A stretch of DNA of 60,392 bases from JAHBNG01 sp039028975 (lineage in GTDB: Bacteria; Chloroflexota; Anaerolineae; Caldilineales; Caldilineaceae), in assembly GCA_039028975.1 (NCBI GenBank), contig JBCCHB010000104.1, positions 1 through 60,392 on the forward strand. The letters are read 5' to 3'. How positions within the stretch are numbered: the first letter of the stretch is position 1; each line of letters starts with the position of its first letter. A program made the translations under genes and the position numbers. Positions 49,776-58,292 of the stretch are shown here, in pieces. The notes beneath the pieces were generated by a model, which saw only the letters and a list, made by a program, of their open reading frames with translations, was not told the DNA's origin and made no database searches.

Positions 49776-50687
49776 TTGTTCATTTTTGATTCTCTTCTGC
49801 CAATCTTTGGACGTACAGTTTTGCCTGTTTTACTTGTGGTTGCTTCTGGGTATTTTCTGGGCCGCAATATGGTGTTGGATAGTCGCACCATCGGCAGAAT
49901 CCTCTTCTATCTTGCCACTCCTTCTTTAGTCTTTCGAAGCCTCTATCAGACGAAAATCAATATCAGTAATCTTCAAAACCTGGCGCTTATCTCTATCTGT
50001 ATGGTTATCCTTACTGGTACATTGGGATGGCTTACCGCTTTTCGGGAAGAGCGCCGCAGGCGAGCCGCCGTTACCTTGGCGTCAGCCGTCGCCAATAATG
50101 GCAATATGGGCATCCCCATTTCCCTATTTGCCTTTGGCGAAGCGGGAGCAGCTTTGGGGACTCTCTACTATGTAGTAACCTCTTTTTGCAGCAATACATT
50201 GGGTTCCGTTGTGGCCTCCGCAGGTAGTGCTTCCGTTGGGAAAGCCGTCAGTCACGGGCTACGGGTGCCTACCCTGTACGCTGCTATTGGTGGTTTAGCC
50301 CTCAATTGGCTTCAATGGGAACTACCAACAGGGGTTGTGCGAGCGGCCGATCTGATGGGTGGGGCTGCAGTGCCTGGAATGTTGATCCTGATGGGGGTGC
50401 AGTTGAGCAGTGTTAAAGTCGCATTCAACCAGCAACCTGTCTATGCCGTTACCTTGATTCGACTACTGGTTGCGCCCATCTTAGCATGGGGGCTCTGTCT
50501 TCTGCTGGGCGTAAATGGCCTAGAGCGGGATATCATCATTTTACAAGCATCTATGCCTACTGCTGTCATGGTGACCATCCTGGTTACAGAATTTGATGCT
50601 GCTCCCCGACTAGTTGCCGCTATTATCTTCTTTTCAACCCTTTGTAGTATCGTGAGTCTTTCTGTTCTGCTCTGGATTTTGCTATAG
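49776..50687 (+). CDS. AEC (auxin efflux carrier) family permease
   Basis: 303 aa from a TTG at 49776. About ten membrane helices; family features are LPVLLVVASGYFLGR at the start, LFYLATPSLVFRSLY, ASAVANNGNMGIPISLFAFG in the middle (the conserved GNxGxP motif) and QASMPTAVMVTILVTEFD in the second half. AEC transporters move organic acids or other small anions. No specificity can be read. It is the last gene before a 440-nt gap. Confidence 0.85.
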   Translation: MFIFDSLLPIFGRTVLPVLLVVASGYFLGRNMVLDSRTIGRILFYLATPSLVFRSLYQTKINISNLQNLALISICMVILTGTLGWLTAFREERRRRAAVTLASAVANNGNMGIPISLFAFGEAGAALGTLYYVVTSFCSNTLGSVVASAGSASVGKAVSHGLRVPTLYAAIGGLALNWLQWELPTGVVRAADLMGGAAVPGMLILMGVQLSSVKVAFNQQPVYAVTLIRLLVAPILAWGLCLLLGVNGLERDIIILQASMPTAVMVTILVTEFDAAPRLVAAIIFFSTLCSIVSLSVLLWILL

Positions 50688-50769
50688 TACTCACTCCCTT
50701 TCCTTAAACGGTCCAAAATTTAAAACGGTGTGTCACTTGCTTAACCTTAGCGACCAAACAGATGCAAAG

Positions 50770-50998
50770 TTGAGAAAATTGTCTACCTCTGTTACAGTAT
50801 AGAAACTCTTATTAGCTGATGGCATCTGTGAAGTGATTAGGCTTGGTGCGGAAATTATTTCGTACATCTTGGAATCTGTTGTGGAGAGCAGATTCCATGT
50901 CTGAATGCTTATCAAGTTGTGATCTATTGATTGTGTTTATTGGTATCAAGTGTGCAAGTTATAGGGAACCATGTTCTCAAATGACTTGCACACTTTTT
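50770..50998 (+). ncRNA. Candidate small RNA with promoter and terminator
   Basis: In the gene-free stretch 50,688-51,126: TTGAGA (50770-50775), 17-nt spacer, TACAGT (50793-50798); an 8-bp hairpin GGAATCTG/CAGATTCC (50871-50896); and a 12-bp terminator stem AAGTGTGCAAGT (50948-50959) with its complement at 50984-50995, followed by T residues to 50998. This could be an independent RNA of about 190 nt. The terminator alone could also end the AEC transcript. The remaining bases show nothing. Confidence 0.4.
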
Positions 50999-51126
50999 GT
51001 CCTTATACTCAGCTCCGTTTGAAAACCGGAATTTAGTCTCTCCTGTAGAGGCTGCGGAAAACTCCGGTCTTCAAATCGACCGCAGTATTGCAATATTGCC
51101 ACGTTCCACTTTAATTCCACTCACCC

Positions 51127-52392
51127 ATGAAAAAGAAATGCTTTGTTCGCATAGTTCAAATCTGTTTGTCTACTGTTATACTATTATTCGTAACGAGCTG
51201 CCAAGCCACCTTCTCGACATCTTCTGAAGAGACGCGCTCATGGTCTAAACAGGCTCCTCTACAAGCCGCGGTTCAAACGCTGAAGCAAGATGAAACAGGA
51301 ATAGAAGAACCTGTTTCAGGTGAACTTGATGCAGATAGCTCGATTGTAAATGAACCTAGTTCAGATAATCCTAGTTCAGATGAGGTTGATTCTGTTGAGG
51401 CTAATGTGGTTGTGGCTGACACTGACGTGGCTGATCCTGGGGCAGCCTTATCGGATGAAGTATCTGCATACAAACCACTGCCTGTACCTATAGCACCGCT
51501 TGCCAGGGTGTCAGACGCCCAACTTCAGTCGACCCGCAAAAATGCGTTAGAACGAATGACATTTGCCACACGGAAAGCTGAGCCAGATTCGCCATATTAT
51601 CATACGACGTGGTTAACTTATTATGGGCGCCCAAATATAGGCGTGATGGGGATCTTGGGTGAATATGACATCAATACCCTGGTACGGTTATTGCGCACCA
51701 AAGCAAACGAGTATGATGATGCCAATGGCGCTGGCATCTCGGTGATGCCTGCTTTCCACTTAGTGTATGGAATGGCAACCCGGGCACCTGGTGTTCGGGG
51801 TGACTATCTCAATTTTCTGAGCGATGAGACGGTCATGGAGTATATTGAGCGGGCTGAAGAAGAAGGCTTTGCGGTGATACTGGATATCCAGATCGGTGGC
51901 TTGACACCCGTTGCTTCCATGCGCTATGGCTTCCCTTATCTTAAATACCCTAATGTTCATCTCGCGGTTGACCCTGAATTTGCCTTGGTACACCCAGACC
52001 AAGCCGTTCCCGGCAACCCCATCGGCTATGTCACGGCAGAGCAGGTGAATCAGGTGCAGGCAGCCATGTTTCAACATATGATCATCAATGGAATCCGGGA
52101 TAGAAAGATCCTTCTGGTACACCAATTTCTAGATGAAATGATTCGGGATAAAGAGGATCTAGACCACAGCTATCCGATTGATCTAACTATCTCGGTTGAT
52201 GGGTGGGGGGGGCCTGGGGGTAAGATCAGCAAATATAATATCTTTGTCGATAAGAGTGACGAATTCAGCTCCTTCAAACTATTTTATGGTTGGGATGTAC
52301 CCCTGTTAACACCTTCTCAAGCGCTTGGCCTTGAATCTTACGATGACTATCTAACCATCGATGTCATGCCAAATATGATCATTTATCAATAG
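51127..52392 (+). CDS. Secreted lipoprotein, unknown, TIM-barrel-like
   Basis: 421 aa. Lipoprotein signal with LLFVTSCQAT (Cys25). A Ser/Asp/Glu-rich tether to about residue 115 includes the SSDNPSSDEVDS type repeats. The folded part has TTWLTYYGRPNIGVMGILGE, ISVMPAFHLVYG, EEGFAVILDIQIG, HLAVDPEFAL, ILLVHQFLDEMI and IDLTISVDGWGG: alternating strands and helices resembling a glycosidase-like barrel. No catalytic pair could be assigned. It precedes dnaB by 6 nt, a surprising neighbour. Confidence 0.65.
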   Translation: MKKKCFVRIVQICLSTVILLFVTSCQATFSTSSEETRSWSKQAPLQAAVQTLKQDETGIEEPVSGELDADSSIVNEPSSDNPSSDEVDSVEANVVVADTDVADPGAALSDEVSAYKPLPVPIAPLARVSDAQLQSTRKNALERMTFATRKAEPDSPYYHTTWLTYYGRPNIGVMGILGEYDINTLVRLLRTKANEYDDANGAGISVMPAFHLVYGMATRAPGVRGDYLNFLSDETVMEYIERAEEEGFAVILDIQIGGLTPVASMRYGFPYLKYPNVHLAVDPEFALVHPDQAVPGNPIGYVTAEQVNQVQAAMFQHMIINGIRDRKILLVHQFLDEMIRDKEDLDHSYPIDLTISVDGWGGPGGKISKYNIFVDKSDEFSSFKLFYGWDVPLLTPSQALGLESYDDYLTIDVMPNMIIYQ

Positions 52393-52398
52393 TCAACT

Positions 52399-53805
52399 AT
52401 GGATCCATTTAGCGATCACCCCTTCGACGAACCTTATCTAGAACCGGTGAGCCAATCGGCACCGATCAAAATGGTCCCGGCCAATATTGAGTCCGAGATG
52501 GCAGTATTGGGCTCTTTATTGATCGATCCTGACGCCATTGTAAAGGTTGCCAACTTCTTGCGCGTTGAAGATTTCTACCGCGAGCGTCATGGCTGGATTT
52601 ATGGGGCTATCCTGGCTCTCAACGAACGTCGGGAACCTCTTGATCCCCTCACCCTGACTGATGAACTCGATAGGCGTGAGCAGCTCGACGAGATCGGCGG
52701 TCCAGCTTACCTCAACGATCTGATGGGTACCACACCCACAGCGATTCATGTTGATCACTATGCCCGCATTGTAGAGCGGACAGCGCTCCTTCGCCGCCTC
52801 ATCTCGGCTGCTGGCAAGATTGCTGAACTAGCCTATGATGAAAGCCAAGATCCAGACCAAGTAGTGGAACGGGCTGAACAGATCATCTTTGGCGTTAGCG
52901 AGAGTCGCATTCATCGCGATCTAACGCCCATTCACTCCATTATGCAAGAGGTTGTGAACCGGCTCGACTTTATGGCCCGCAACCAGGACGCACTCATGGG
53001 CGTGCCAACTGGCTTTCAGGCGCTGGATCAGATGCTTGGCGGCTTCCAACAGAGCGATCTGATTATCCTGGCAGCACGACCCGGCATGGGCAAATCCTCT
53101 TTTGCGCTTAGCCTAGCCTTAAATGCCGTCCGTAATCTCCGGTCCCGAATCGGCATCTTTAGCTTGGAGATGAGCAATGATCAAATGGTGCAGCGCCTGC
53201 TCGCCATGGAGACCCGGATCGACAGCCACCGTCTACGATTGGGACAGGTTCATGATGACGAATGGACCATTGTGCTAGAGGTCGCCAACACCCTCGCCAA
53301 CACCAGCATCTTTATCGACGATACGCCAGGCGCAACAGTGAATGACATCCGAACTAAGTCTCGTCGTCTCTATGCCGAGCATGGGTTGGATCTAATCGTC
53401 ATCGACTACATGCAATTGATGACCGGCCAGCAGACCGCCGGGCGAGGTGAAAATCGTCAGCAGGAGATCAGCTACATTAGTCGCTCTCTCAAAGAGATTG
53501 CCCGTGAATTGAATGTACCTGTGCTGGCGTTAAGTCAGCTAAGTCGCGCTGTAGAGAGCCGGGCCGATAAGCGACCTATGTTGTCTGACTTGCGTGAAAG
53601 TGGATCGATAGAGCAGGATGCGGACGTCGTCATGTTCATTTACCGAGAGGATTACTACATTCCAGACACGGATCGACAAAATATCGCCGACATCATTGTC
53701 GCCAAGCATAGGCACGGCTCAACCGGTACTGCAAGCCTCTATTTCCGTAAAGAGCTGACTCAATTTAGTGATATGGAAGTCCAGAGGACAGAGCTAGATT
53801 ACTAA
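52399..53805 (+). CDS. dnaB: Replicative DNA helicase DnaB
   Basis: 468 aa. N-terminal helicase-loader/primase-binding domain (EMAVLGSLLIDPDAI, FYRERHGWIYGAI), linker helix, RecA-like motor: Walker A LAARPGMGKSSFALS, H1a GIFSLEMSNDQMVQRLL, Walker B LDLIVIDYMQLMT, DnaB motif LSQLSRAVESR, and the C-terminal arginine finger region AKHRHGSTGTASLYF. It is the hexameric fork helicase. Followed by DnaD-like and DnaC-like genes, giving a replication-initiation cluster as in Firmicutes. Confidence 0.95.
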   Translation: MDPFSDHPFDEPYLEPVSQSAPIKMVPANIESEMAVLGSLLIDPDAIVKVANFLRVEDFYRERHGWIYGAILALNERREPLDPLTLTDELDRREQLDEIGGPAYLNDLMGTTPTAIHVDHYARIVERTALLRRLISAAGKIAELAYDESQDPDQVVERAEQIIFGVSESRIHRDLTPIHSIMQEVVNRLDFMARNQDALMGVPTGFQALDQMLGGFQQSDLIILAARPGMGKSSFALSLALNAVRNLRSRIGIFSLEMSNDQMVQRLLAMETRIDSHRLRLGQVHDDEWTIVLEVANTLANTSIFIDDTPGATVNDIRTKSRRLYAEHGLDLIVIDYMQLMTGQQTAGRGENRQQEISYISRSLKEIARELNVPVLALSQLSRAVESRADKRPMLSDLRESGSIEQDADVVMFIYREDYYIPDTDRQNIADIIVAKHRHGSTGTASLYFRKELTQFSDMEVQRTELDY

Positions 53806-53816
53806 CTATGCTTTGC

Positions 53817-53845
53817 TAGACAGTTTGATAGAACAAATGTATAAT
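53817..53845 (+). promoter_or_regulatory. Promoter of the dnaD-like/dnaC-like genes
   Basis: TAGACA (53817-53822), 17-nt spacer, TATAAT (53840-53845). It begins 12 nt after the dnaB stop and allows the loader genes to be transcribed separately, with a leader of about 90 nt. Confidence 0.6.
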
Positions 53846-53879
53846 TCTGCCTAGAGTCATAGAATTCGTTGTAGCGCTA

Positions 53880-53942
53880 ATGATTTCAGAGGTAGCAGAC
53901 CTTTTTATTGATCCCTTTGGAGAGCAACCAGTAGACTTATGA
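53880..53942 (+). CDS. Candidate 20-codon leader peptide before the dnaD-like gene
   Basis: ATG at 53880 opens a 20-residue frame (MISEVADLFIDPFGEQPVDL) whose TGA overlaps the next ATG in TTATGAG (53937-53943). The 4-base type overlap suggests translational coupling. No clear ribosome site precedes it. Alternatively the overlap is chance. Confidence 0.35.
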   Translation: MISEVADLFIDPFGEQPVDL

Positions 53943-54781
53943 GCCAAAATACTGCCTTTATTGGGTTTCCCGATAAAAAAATGAATCCAATTGTTGTACC
54001 GGATTACTTTTTTAGTGATCTGCTTCCCTTAATTGATAATTTGGCCGAGCTAAAGTTGACCATGCACTGCTTTTGGTTGCTAAACGAGCAGAGTGGCGAT
54101 TTGCGCTATTTGCGGGGTGACGATTTGCGTAGCGATACCCAACTTCTCTCTAGCTTGAGCGCAGATGATCTTCGCCCTCCGCTGACTATTCTAGACGATG
54201 CCTTGGAACGGACCGTCGCTCGCAATACGTTGCTGCGCCTGGAGATTACTGCGCCGGGCGAGCCAGATGAATTGGGTTTAGGACTGGGCAACGAGCCAAA
54301 GAGTGGAGAAGAGGAGTTACTTGAAGATTGGTACTTTATGAATACGGTCAAGGGACGGCAGACGCTGGCTTTGATTCGTCAGGGGCAACTGACGGAACTT
54401 CTGCCTGTTCTGCCCGAAGAGGCAAAGCTCAAAGTGGACCGACCGATTATCTTTATTCTCTATGAGCAAAATGTGGGAATGTTGTCACCCATGATCGCCG
54501 ACCAACTGCGGGATCTTGAAAAGACCTATCCACCCTCTTGGATCGAGGAGGCATTTGAGATTGCCGTAAGCCGCAATGCCCGCAACCTGAAATATATTCT
54601 CGCCATTCTCAAACGTTGGGAAACAGACGGACGAGATACTGCCAAGCACAAGAGTGCTGGAACAGATACTCTAGGAAAGAGCAATCAATATGAAAGGAAT
54701 GGACGACCTGCTGGGGAACGACGAGTCCCAGAGAGCGGATATGATATCCCAGATGATCTCAAGGACATCATCATCGGGTAG
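53939..54781 (+). CDS. DnaD-like replication protein
   Basis: 280 aa. The N-terminal part resembles a winged-helix domain (DYFFSDLLPLIDNLAELKLT, HCFWLLNEQSGDLRYL). The C-terminal DnaD/DnaB2 domain has IFILYEQNVGMLSPMIADQL, YPPSWIEEAFEIAVSRNARN and LKYILAILKRWETDGRD (the YxxxI...W pattern of the family). It remodels DNA and recruits the helicase loader. The 3' end overlaps the next gene by 92 nt in another frame, a long overlap. Confidence 0.8.
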   Translation: MSQNTAFIGFPDKKMNPIVVPDYFFSDLLPLIDNLAELKLTMHCFWLLNEQSGDLRYLRGDDLRSDTQLLSSLSADDLRPPLTILDDALERTVARNTLLRLEITAPGEPDELGLGLGNEPKSGEEELLEDWYFMNTVKGRQTLALIRQGQLTELLPVLPEEAKLKVDRPIIFILYEQNVGMLSPMIADQLRDLEKTYPPSWIEEAFEIAVSRNARNLKYILAILKRWETDGRDTAKHKSAGTDTLGKSNQYERNGRPAGERRVPESGYDIPDDLKDIIIG

Positions 54782-56195
54782 TAGAGGACGACGGCGAAAT
54801 CGGCCCGAGGCTCCAGTCCATCAGATTACCCTACCGGATAGAGATCTAGCCAATCCCAAAGAAATCACACCAGAAGTTAGCTGCACCCGATGTAATGACA
54901 TGGGCTTTTTAACAGTAGATGTACCCATGGGGCATCCTGAATTTGGCAAGGCGATTCCCTGCTCATGCCGAGCGCAAGAGAGAGCCTATCGCAAGCTGAA
55001 TCGTCTTTTGCGGATGAGCAACCTAGATGGCCTAGAGCCATTGACCTTTGACAGATTTGATGCTTCTCCAGAGCACCTATCAAGGGAGCACAAGCATAGC
55101 CTGCACTATGCCAGCACAACCTGCCAGCATTTTGCCCAGCAGCCTGAAGGATGGTTATTGATCACTGGAACTTATGGCTGCGGAAAGACCCATCTCGCGG
55201 CAGCAATTGCCAATGAACGGCTCAATGCAGGTCATTCGGTTCTCTTTCAAGTCGTACCAGATCTGCTCGATCACTTGCGGCGTTCATTTGGCCCTAATAG
55301 TGATGTGACCTATGACGAGCTTTTCGAGCAGGTACGCTCGACACCTCTGCTGATTTTGGATGATCTGGGGGCACAACATAGCAGCGGCTGGGCGCAGGAA
55401 AAACTCTTCCAACTGCTCAATCATCGTTATAATGTAAAGCTACCCACCGTTATCACCACGAACCTCCGCATGGATGAGATCGAACCTCGCTTACGTAGCC
55501 GTCTTCTTTATGTTCAATTTGTGAATCATGTGTTGATTACAGCACCTGATTTCCGCGTTGAGCAAGGGGCTACGAGTAATTACGGGTTGAGTACCCTACG
55601 TCTTCATCAGGATAAGCGCTTTGATACCTTTGAAACTCGACGTAATGAGCTAACAGCTCAAGAGCGAGCAAACGTACAAACGATCTATGATTTCTGTTAT
55701 CAATACGCCGAAAATCCGACGGGATGGGTTGCTATCAATGGTACCTACGGTGCTGGTAAGACTCATCTTGCCGCAGCCATCGCCAACCATCGACTCGATA
55801 GGGGACTTGGAGACGTACTTTTCATCGTGGCTCCAGATCTGCTTGATCATCTTCGCTCTACTTACAGCCCAACAGCAACCACCACTTACGATCGCCGGTT
55901 TGATGAGATTAAAAATACACCTATGTTGATCTTGGATGATCTGGGCACGGAAAGTGCTACTCCTTGGGCGAAGGAGAAGCTCTTCCAGTTGTTGGACTAT
56001 CGCTATAGCGCTTCCCTGCCTACTGTGATCACAACTACCATTCACGTCGATGATATTGAACCATGGCTCCTTACTCGTATCAAGGATGTAAGCCGTTGTC
56101 GAATATGCGTGCTCTCATGTCCCAGTTTCCGGGGCAGCCCGACCCAACAGCAGCAGACCGGAAAAGGGCGTAGGTCAAATGGTGGAAAGAGATAA
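54690..56195 (+). CDS. DnaC/IstB-like helicase loader with two AAA+ domains in one chain
   Basis: 501 aa, about twice the DnaC length. Zinc-binding cysteines CTRCND and CSC (Cys65, 68, 91, 93) precede AAA+ 1: Walker A TGTYGCGKTHLAAAIANERL (159-), Walker B LLILDDLGAQ, sensor TVITTNLRMDEIEPRLRSRL. After a linker AAA+ 2 follows: GTYGAGKTHLAAAIANHRL (351-), MLILDDLGTE, TVITTTIHVDDIEPWLLTR. Both have complete nucleotide sites; the arginine region of the second is altered (TRIKD for SRLLY). An intragenic duplication gave a tandem loader. An ATG at 54699 is an alternative start. Confidence 0.85.
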   Translation: MKGMDDLLGNDESQRADMISQMISRTSSSGSRGRRRNRPEAPVHQITLPDRDLANPKEITPEVSCTRCNDMGFLTVDVPMGHPEFGKAIPCSCRAQERAYRKLNRLLRMSNLDGLEPLTFDRFDASPEHLSREHKHSLHYASTTCQHFAQQPEGWLLITGTYGCGKTHLAAAIANERLNAGHSVLFQVVPDLLDHLRRSFGPNSDVTYDELFEQVRSTPLLILDDLGAQHSSGWAQEKLFQLLNHRYNVKLPTVITTNLRMDEIEPRLRSRLLYVQFVNHVLITAPDFRVEQGATSNYGLSTLRLHQDKRFDTFETRRNELTAQERANVQTIYDFCYQYAENPTGWVAINGTYGAGKTHLAAAIANHRLDRGLGDVLFIVAPDLLDHLRSTYSPTATTTYDRRFDEIKNTPMLILDDLGTESATPWAKEKLFQLLDYRYSASLPTVITTTIHVDDIEPWLLTRIKDVSRCRICVLSCPSFRGSPTQQQQTGKGRRSNGGKR

Positions 56196-56206
56196 TTTTG
56201 CTCTGT

Positions 56207-56235
56207 TTGACAGCAAATTTGTTGTCTGCTAGAAT
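56207..56235 (+). promoter_or_regulatory. Near-consensus promoter of the ABC exporter
   Basis: TTGACA (56207-56212), 17-nt spacer, TAGAAT (56230-56235): the best promoter in the window, 12 nt after the loader stop codon. Transcription should start near 56242. Confidence 0.75.
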
Positions 56236-56241
56236 CACGAG

Positions 56242-56273
56242 AGGCCATAGGCACACGCCTAGTTGGCCTTTTT
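56242..56273 (+). terminator. Terminator-like hairpin at the exporter transcription start
   Basis: AGGCCATAGGC (56242-56252) pairs with GCCTA and TGGCCT (56257-56261 and 56264-56269) around ACAC, with two unpaired bases, then a T-run to 56273. It can end the upstream replication transcript; since it coincides with the predicted start of the exporter mRNA it could also shape that 5' end. Confidence 0.65.
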
Positions 56274-56321
56274 ATTTGGCCTGAATTTTTATTGGTTTCG
56301 TAAGGCTGACAGGAGGGAATC

Positions 56322-58172
56322 ATGAATGAGACACTACGGACATACGCCCGTCTGCTTGGACATCTACGCCCTTATCCTAAGGAGGTTTGCATTGCCTACA
56401 TTTCAATGATGGGCGCGGCTCTCCTCAACCTCTTTATTCCACAAGTCATAAAAAATGCAATTGATAACGGCATTGCTGCAGGCAATTCAACCAGCCTCTT
56501 TTGGGCTGCTGGCTTGATTGTAGCCATCGCTGTCATTCGAGCTATGGCGGCTTTTGGCCAACAATATTTCGGTCAATGGTTAACGTTTCGCGTAGCCTAT
56601 GATCTACGTGATTACTTTTATCAGAGTATGCAGCGTCTGCCCTTTGGCTTCCATGATACAGCTCAAACAGGTGATCTGATGAGCCGAGCCACAAGTGACA
56701 TTACCGAGACAGAACGTTTTGTCGGTATGGGGCTCATGGATCTGTTGGCTACAGTGCTGCTATTAATCGGTGTAATCACTGCTATGCTCTTTGAAAATCT
56801 ACGTCTTGCACTCATGGTGCTGCCTTGCATGGCCGTAATGGTCTATTCAACCATACGCTTTGGAGGGGTCATCCGCCCACTTTTCCAACGGATCCAAGAG
56901 CAGATGGGTGTGCTCTCGACAGCTATGCAGGAAAGTATGACGGGGATTAATGTTGTAAAGGCGTTCGCCAGGGAAGAGGATGAGTTCGTCAAATTTGATC
57001 GAGAGAATGATGATTGGTTTGAGCGACGCTACGATGCGATCAAGCTTTGGTCAGTTTACTGGCCTCTTTTTACACTTATTTTAGCCCTTAGTATTGTCTT
57101 ATTACTCTGGTTTGGTGGCCCCATGGCCTTGTCGGCCCAGATTACAGTGGGTTCTCTCTTTGCCATGATCTCCTATGTGCTGATGCTCAACGGACCCGTA
57201 CTTCGCCTTGGGTTTCTGGTCAATATGGCGGCAACCGCTGGTGCAAGTGTCAAGCGAGTATATGAAATCATTGATACGCCCAGTACCATAGAGGAGCCAG
57301 AACAGGCTGTATCTGTAGAAGAGTCCACAGGTCATGTAGTCTTTCAGGATGTCACCTTTGGCTATCTCGAGGATGCACCAATCTTACAGAACATCAGCTT
57401 TGTATCAGAACCAGGGCAAGTTGTGGCACTTATTGGACCGACCGGTTCGGGCAAATCATCTATCATTAATCTGATTCCTCGCTTTTATGACCCTTTCAGC
57501 GGGCAGGTGCTCGTCGACGGTGTAGATGTGCGGGAGCGCAAACTGCATGAGCTGCGGCGCAACATTGCGATTGTCTTGCAGGAACCATTCCTCTTCAGCT
57601 CGACAATTGCTGAGAATATTGCTTACGGACGGGGTGATGCAACCCAAGAACAGATCGAAGCCGCGGCCAAAGCCGCCTGTGCTCACGACTTTATCCTTAC
57701 CTTCCCTGACGGTTACCAAACCCATGTTGGTGAGCGCGGCGTCACCCTAAGTGGTGGACAAAAACAACGCGTGGCCATTGCTCGGGCTTTGATCTGCGAT
57801 CCGCGTATTCTGATCTTAGATGACTCAACCAGCGCCGTTGATACGGAGACTGAACATCTGATTCAACAAGCCCTGCAGGAATTAATGAAGGGACGAACAA
57901 CCTTTGTCATTGCCCAACGCCTCTTATCGCTCAAAAGTGCCGATCAGATATTGGTCTTAGAGAATGGACGGATTGCTGAGCGTGGAACTCATGATAGCCT
58001 TTTGGAAATGAATGGTCTCTATCGACAAATTTACGATCTACAACTCAAGGACCAAGAAGAATTCCAACAACTTTCGACCTCTCCATCGCCTTACGATGCA
58101 AGTTCTCATCGCATTGAGGAGTCTGCAACCCTATCCGAATCCGCATCGTTTACACCAGTTCCTGGCCGGTAA
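56322..58172 (+). CDS. ABC exporter half, degenerate ATPase site subunit
   Basis: 616 aa with GGAGGG before the ATG. Six-helix exporter domain (about 1-310) then nucleotide-binding domain: Walker A GPTGSGKSS, Q-loop VLQEPFLFSS, signature LSGGQKQR, Walker B ILILDDSTSAVD and switch VIAQRLLSLK. The catalytic Glu after Walker B is Asp and the switch His is Gln, the pattern of the degenerate partner in heterodimeric exporters such as TM287/288. It pairs with the following gene. Substrate: a lipid or drug, unknown. Confidence 0.92.
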   Translation: MNETLRTYARLLGHLRPYPKEVCIAYISMMGAALLNLFIPQVIKNAIDNGIAAGNSTSLFWAAGLIVAIAVIRAMAAFGQQYFGQWLTFRVAYDLRDYFYQSMQRLPFGFHDTAQTGDLMSRATSDITETERFVGMGLMDLLATVLLLIGVITAMLFENLRLALMVLPCMAVMVYSTIRFGGVIRPLFQRIQEQMGVLSTAMQESMTGINVVKAFAREEDEFVKFDRENDDWFERRYDAIKLWSVYWPLFTLILALSIVLLLWFGGPMALSAQITVGSLFAMISYVLMLNGPVLRLGFLVNMAATAGASVKRVYEIIDTPSTIEEPEQAVSVEESTGHVVFQDVTFGYLEDAPILQNISFVSEPGQVVALIGPTGSGKSSIINLIPRFYDPFSGQVLVDGVDVRERKLHELRRNIAIVLQEPFLFSSTIAENIAYGRGDATQEQIEAAAKAACAHDFILTFPDGYQTHVGERGVTLSGGQKQRVAIARALICDPRILILDDSTSAVDTETEHLIQQALQELMKGRTTFVIAQRLLSLKSADQILVLENGRIAERGTHDSLLEMNGLYRQIYDLQLKDQEEFQQLSTSPSPYDASSHRIEESATLSESASFTPVPGR

Positions 58173-58238
58173 GAAATCATAAACTCTACAGTTGGTGGCT
58201 GGTAGCTGGTGGCCGACACATAGCGAACGCCGACCAAA

Positions 58239-58269
<31 letters not shown>

Positions 58270-58292
58270 CAAGGATCACAGGACCGACCCAA

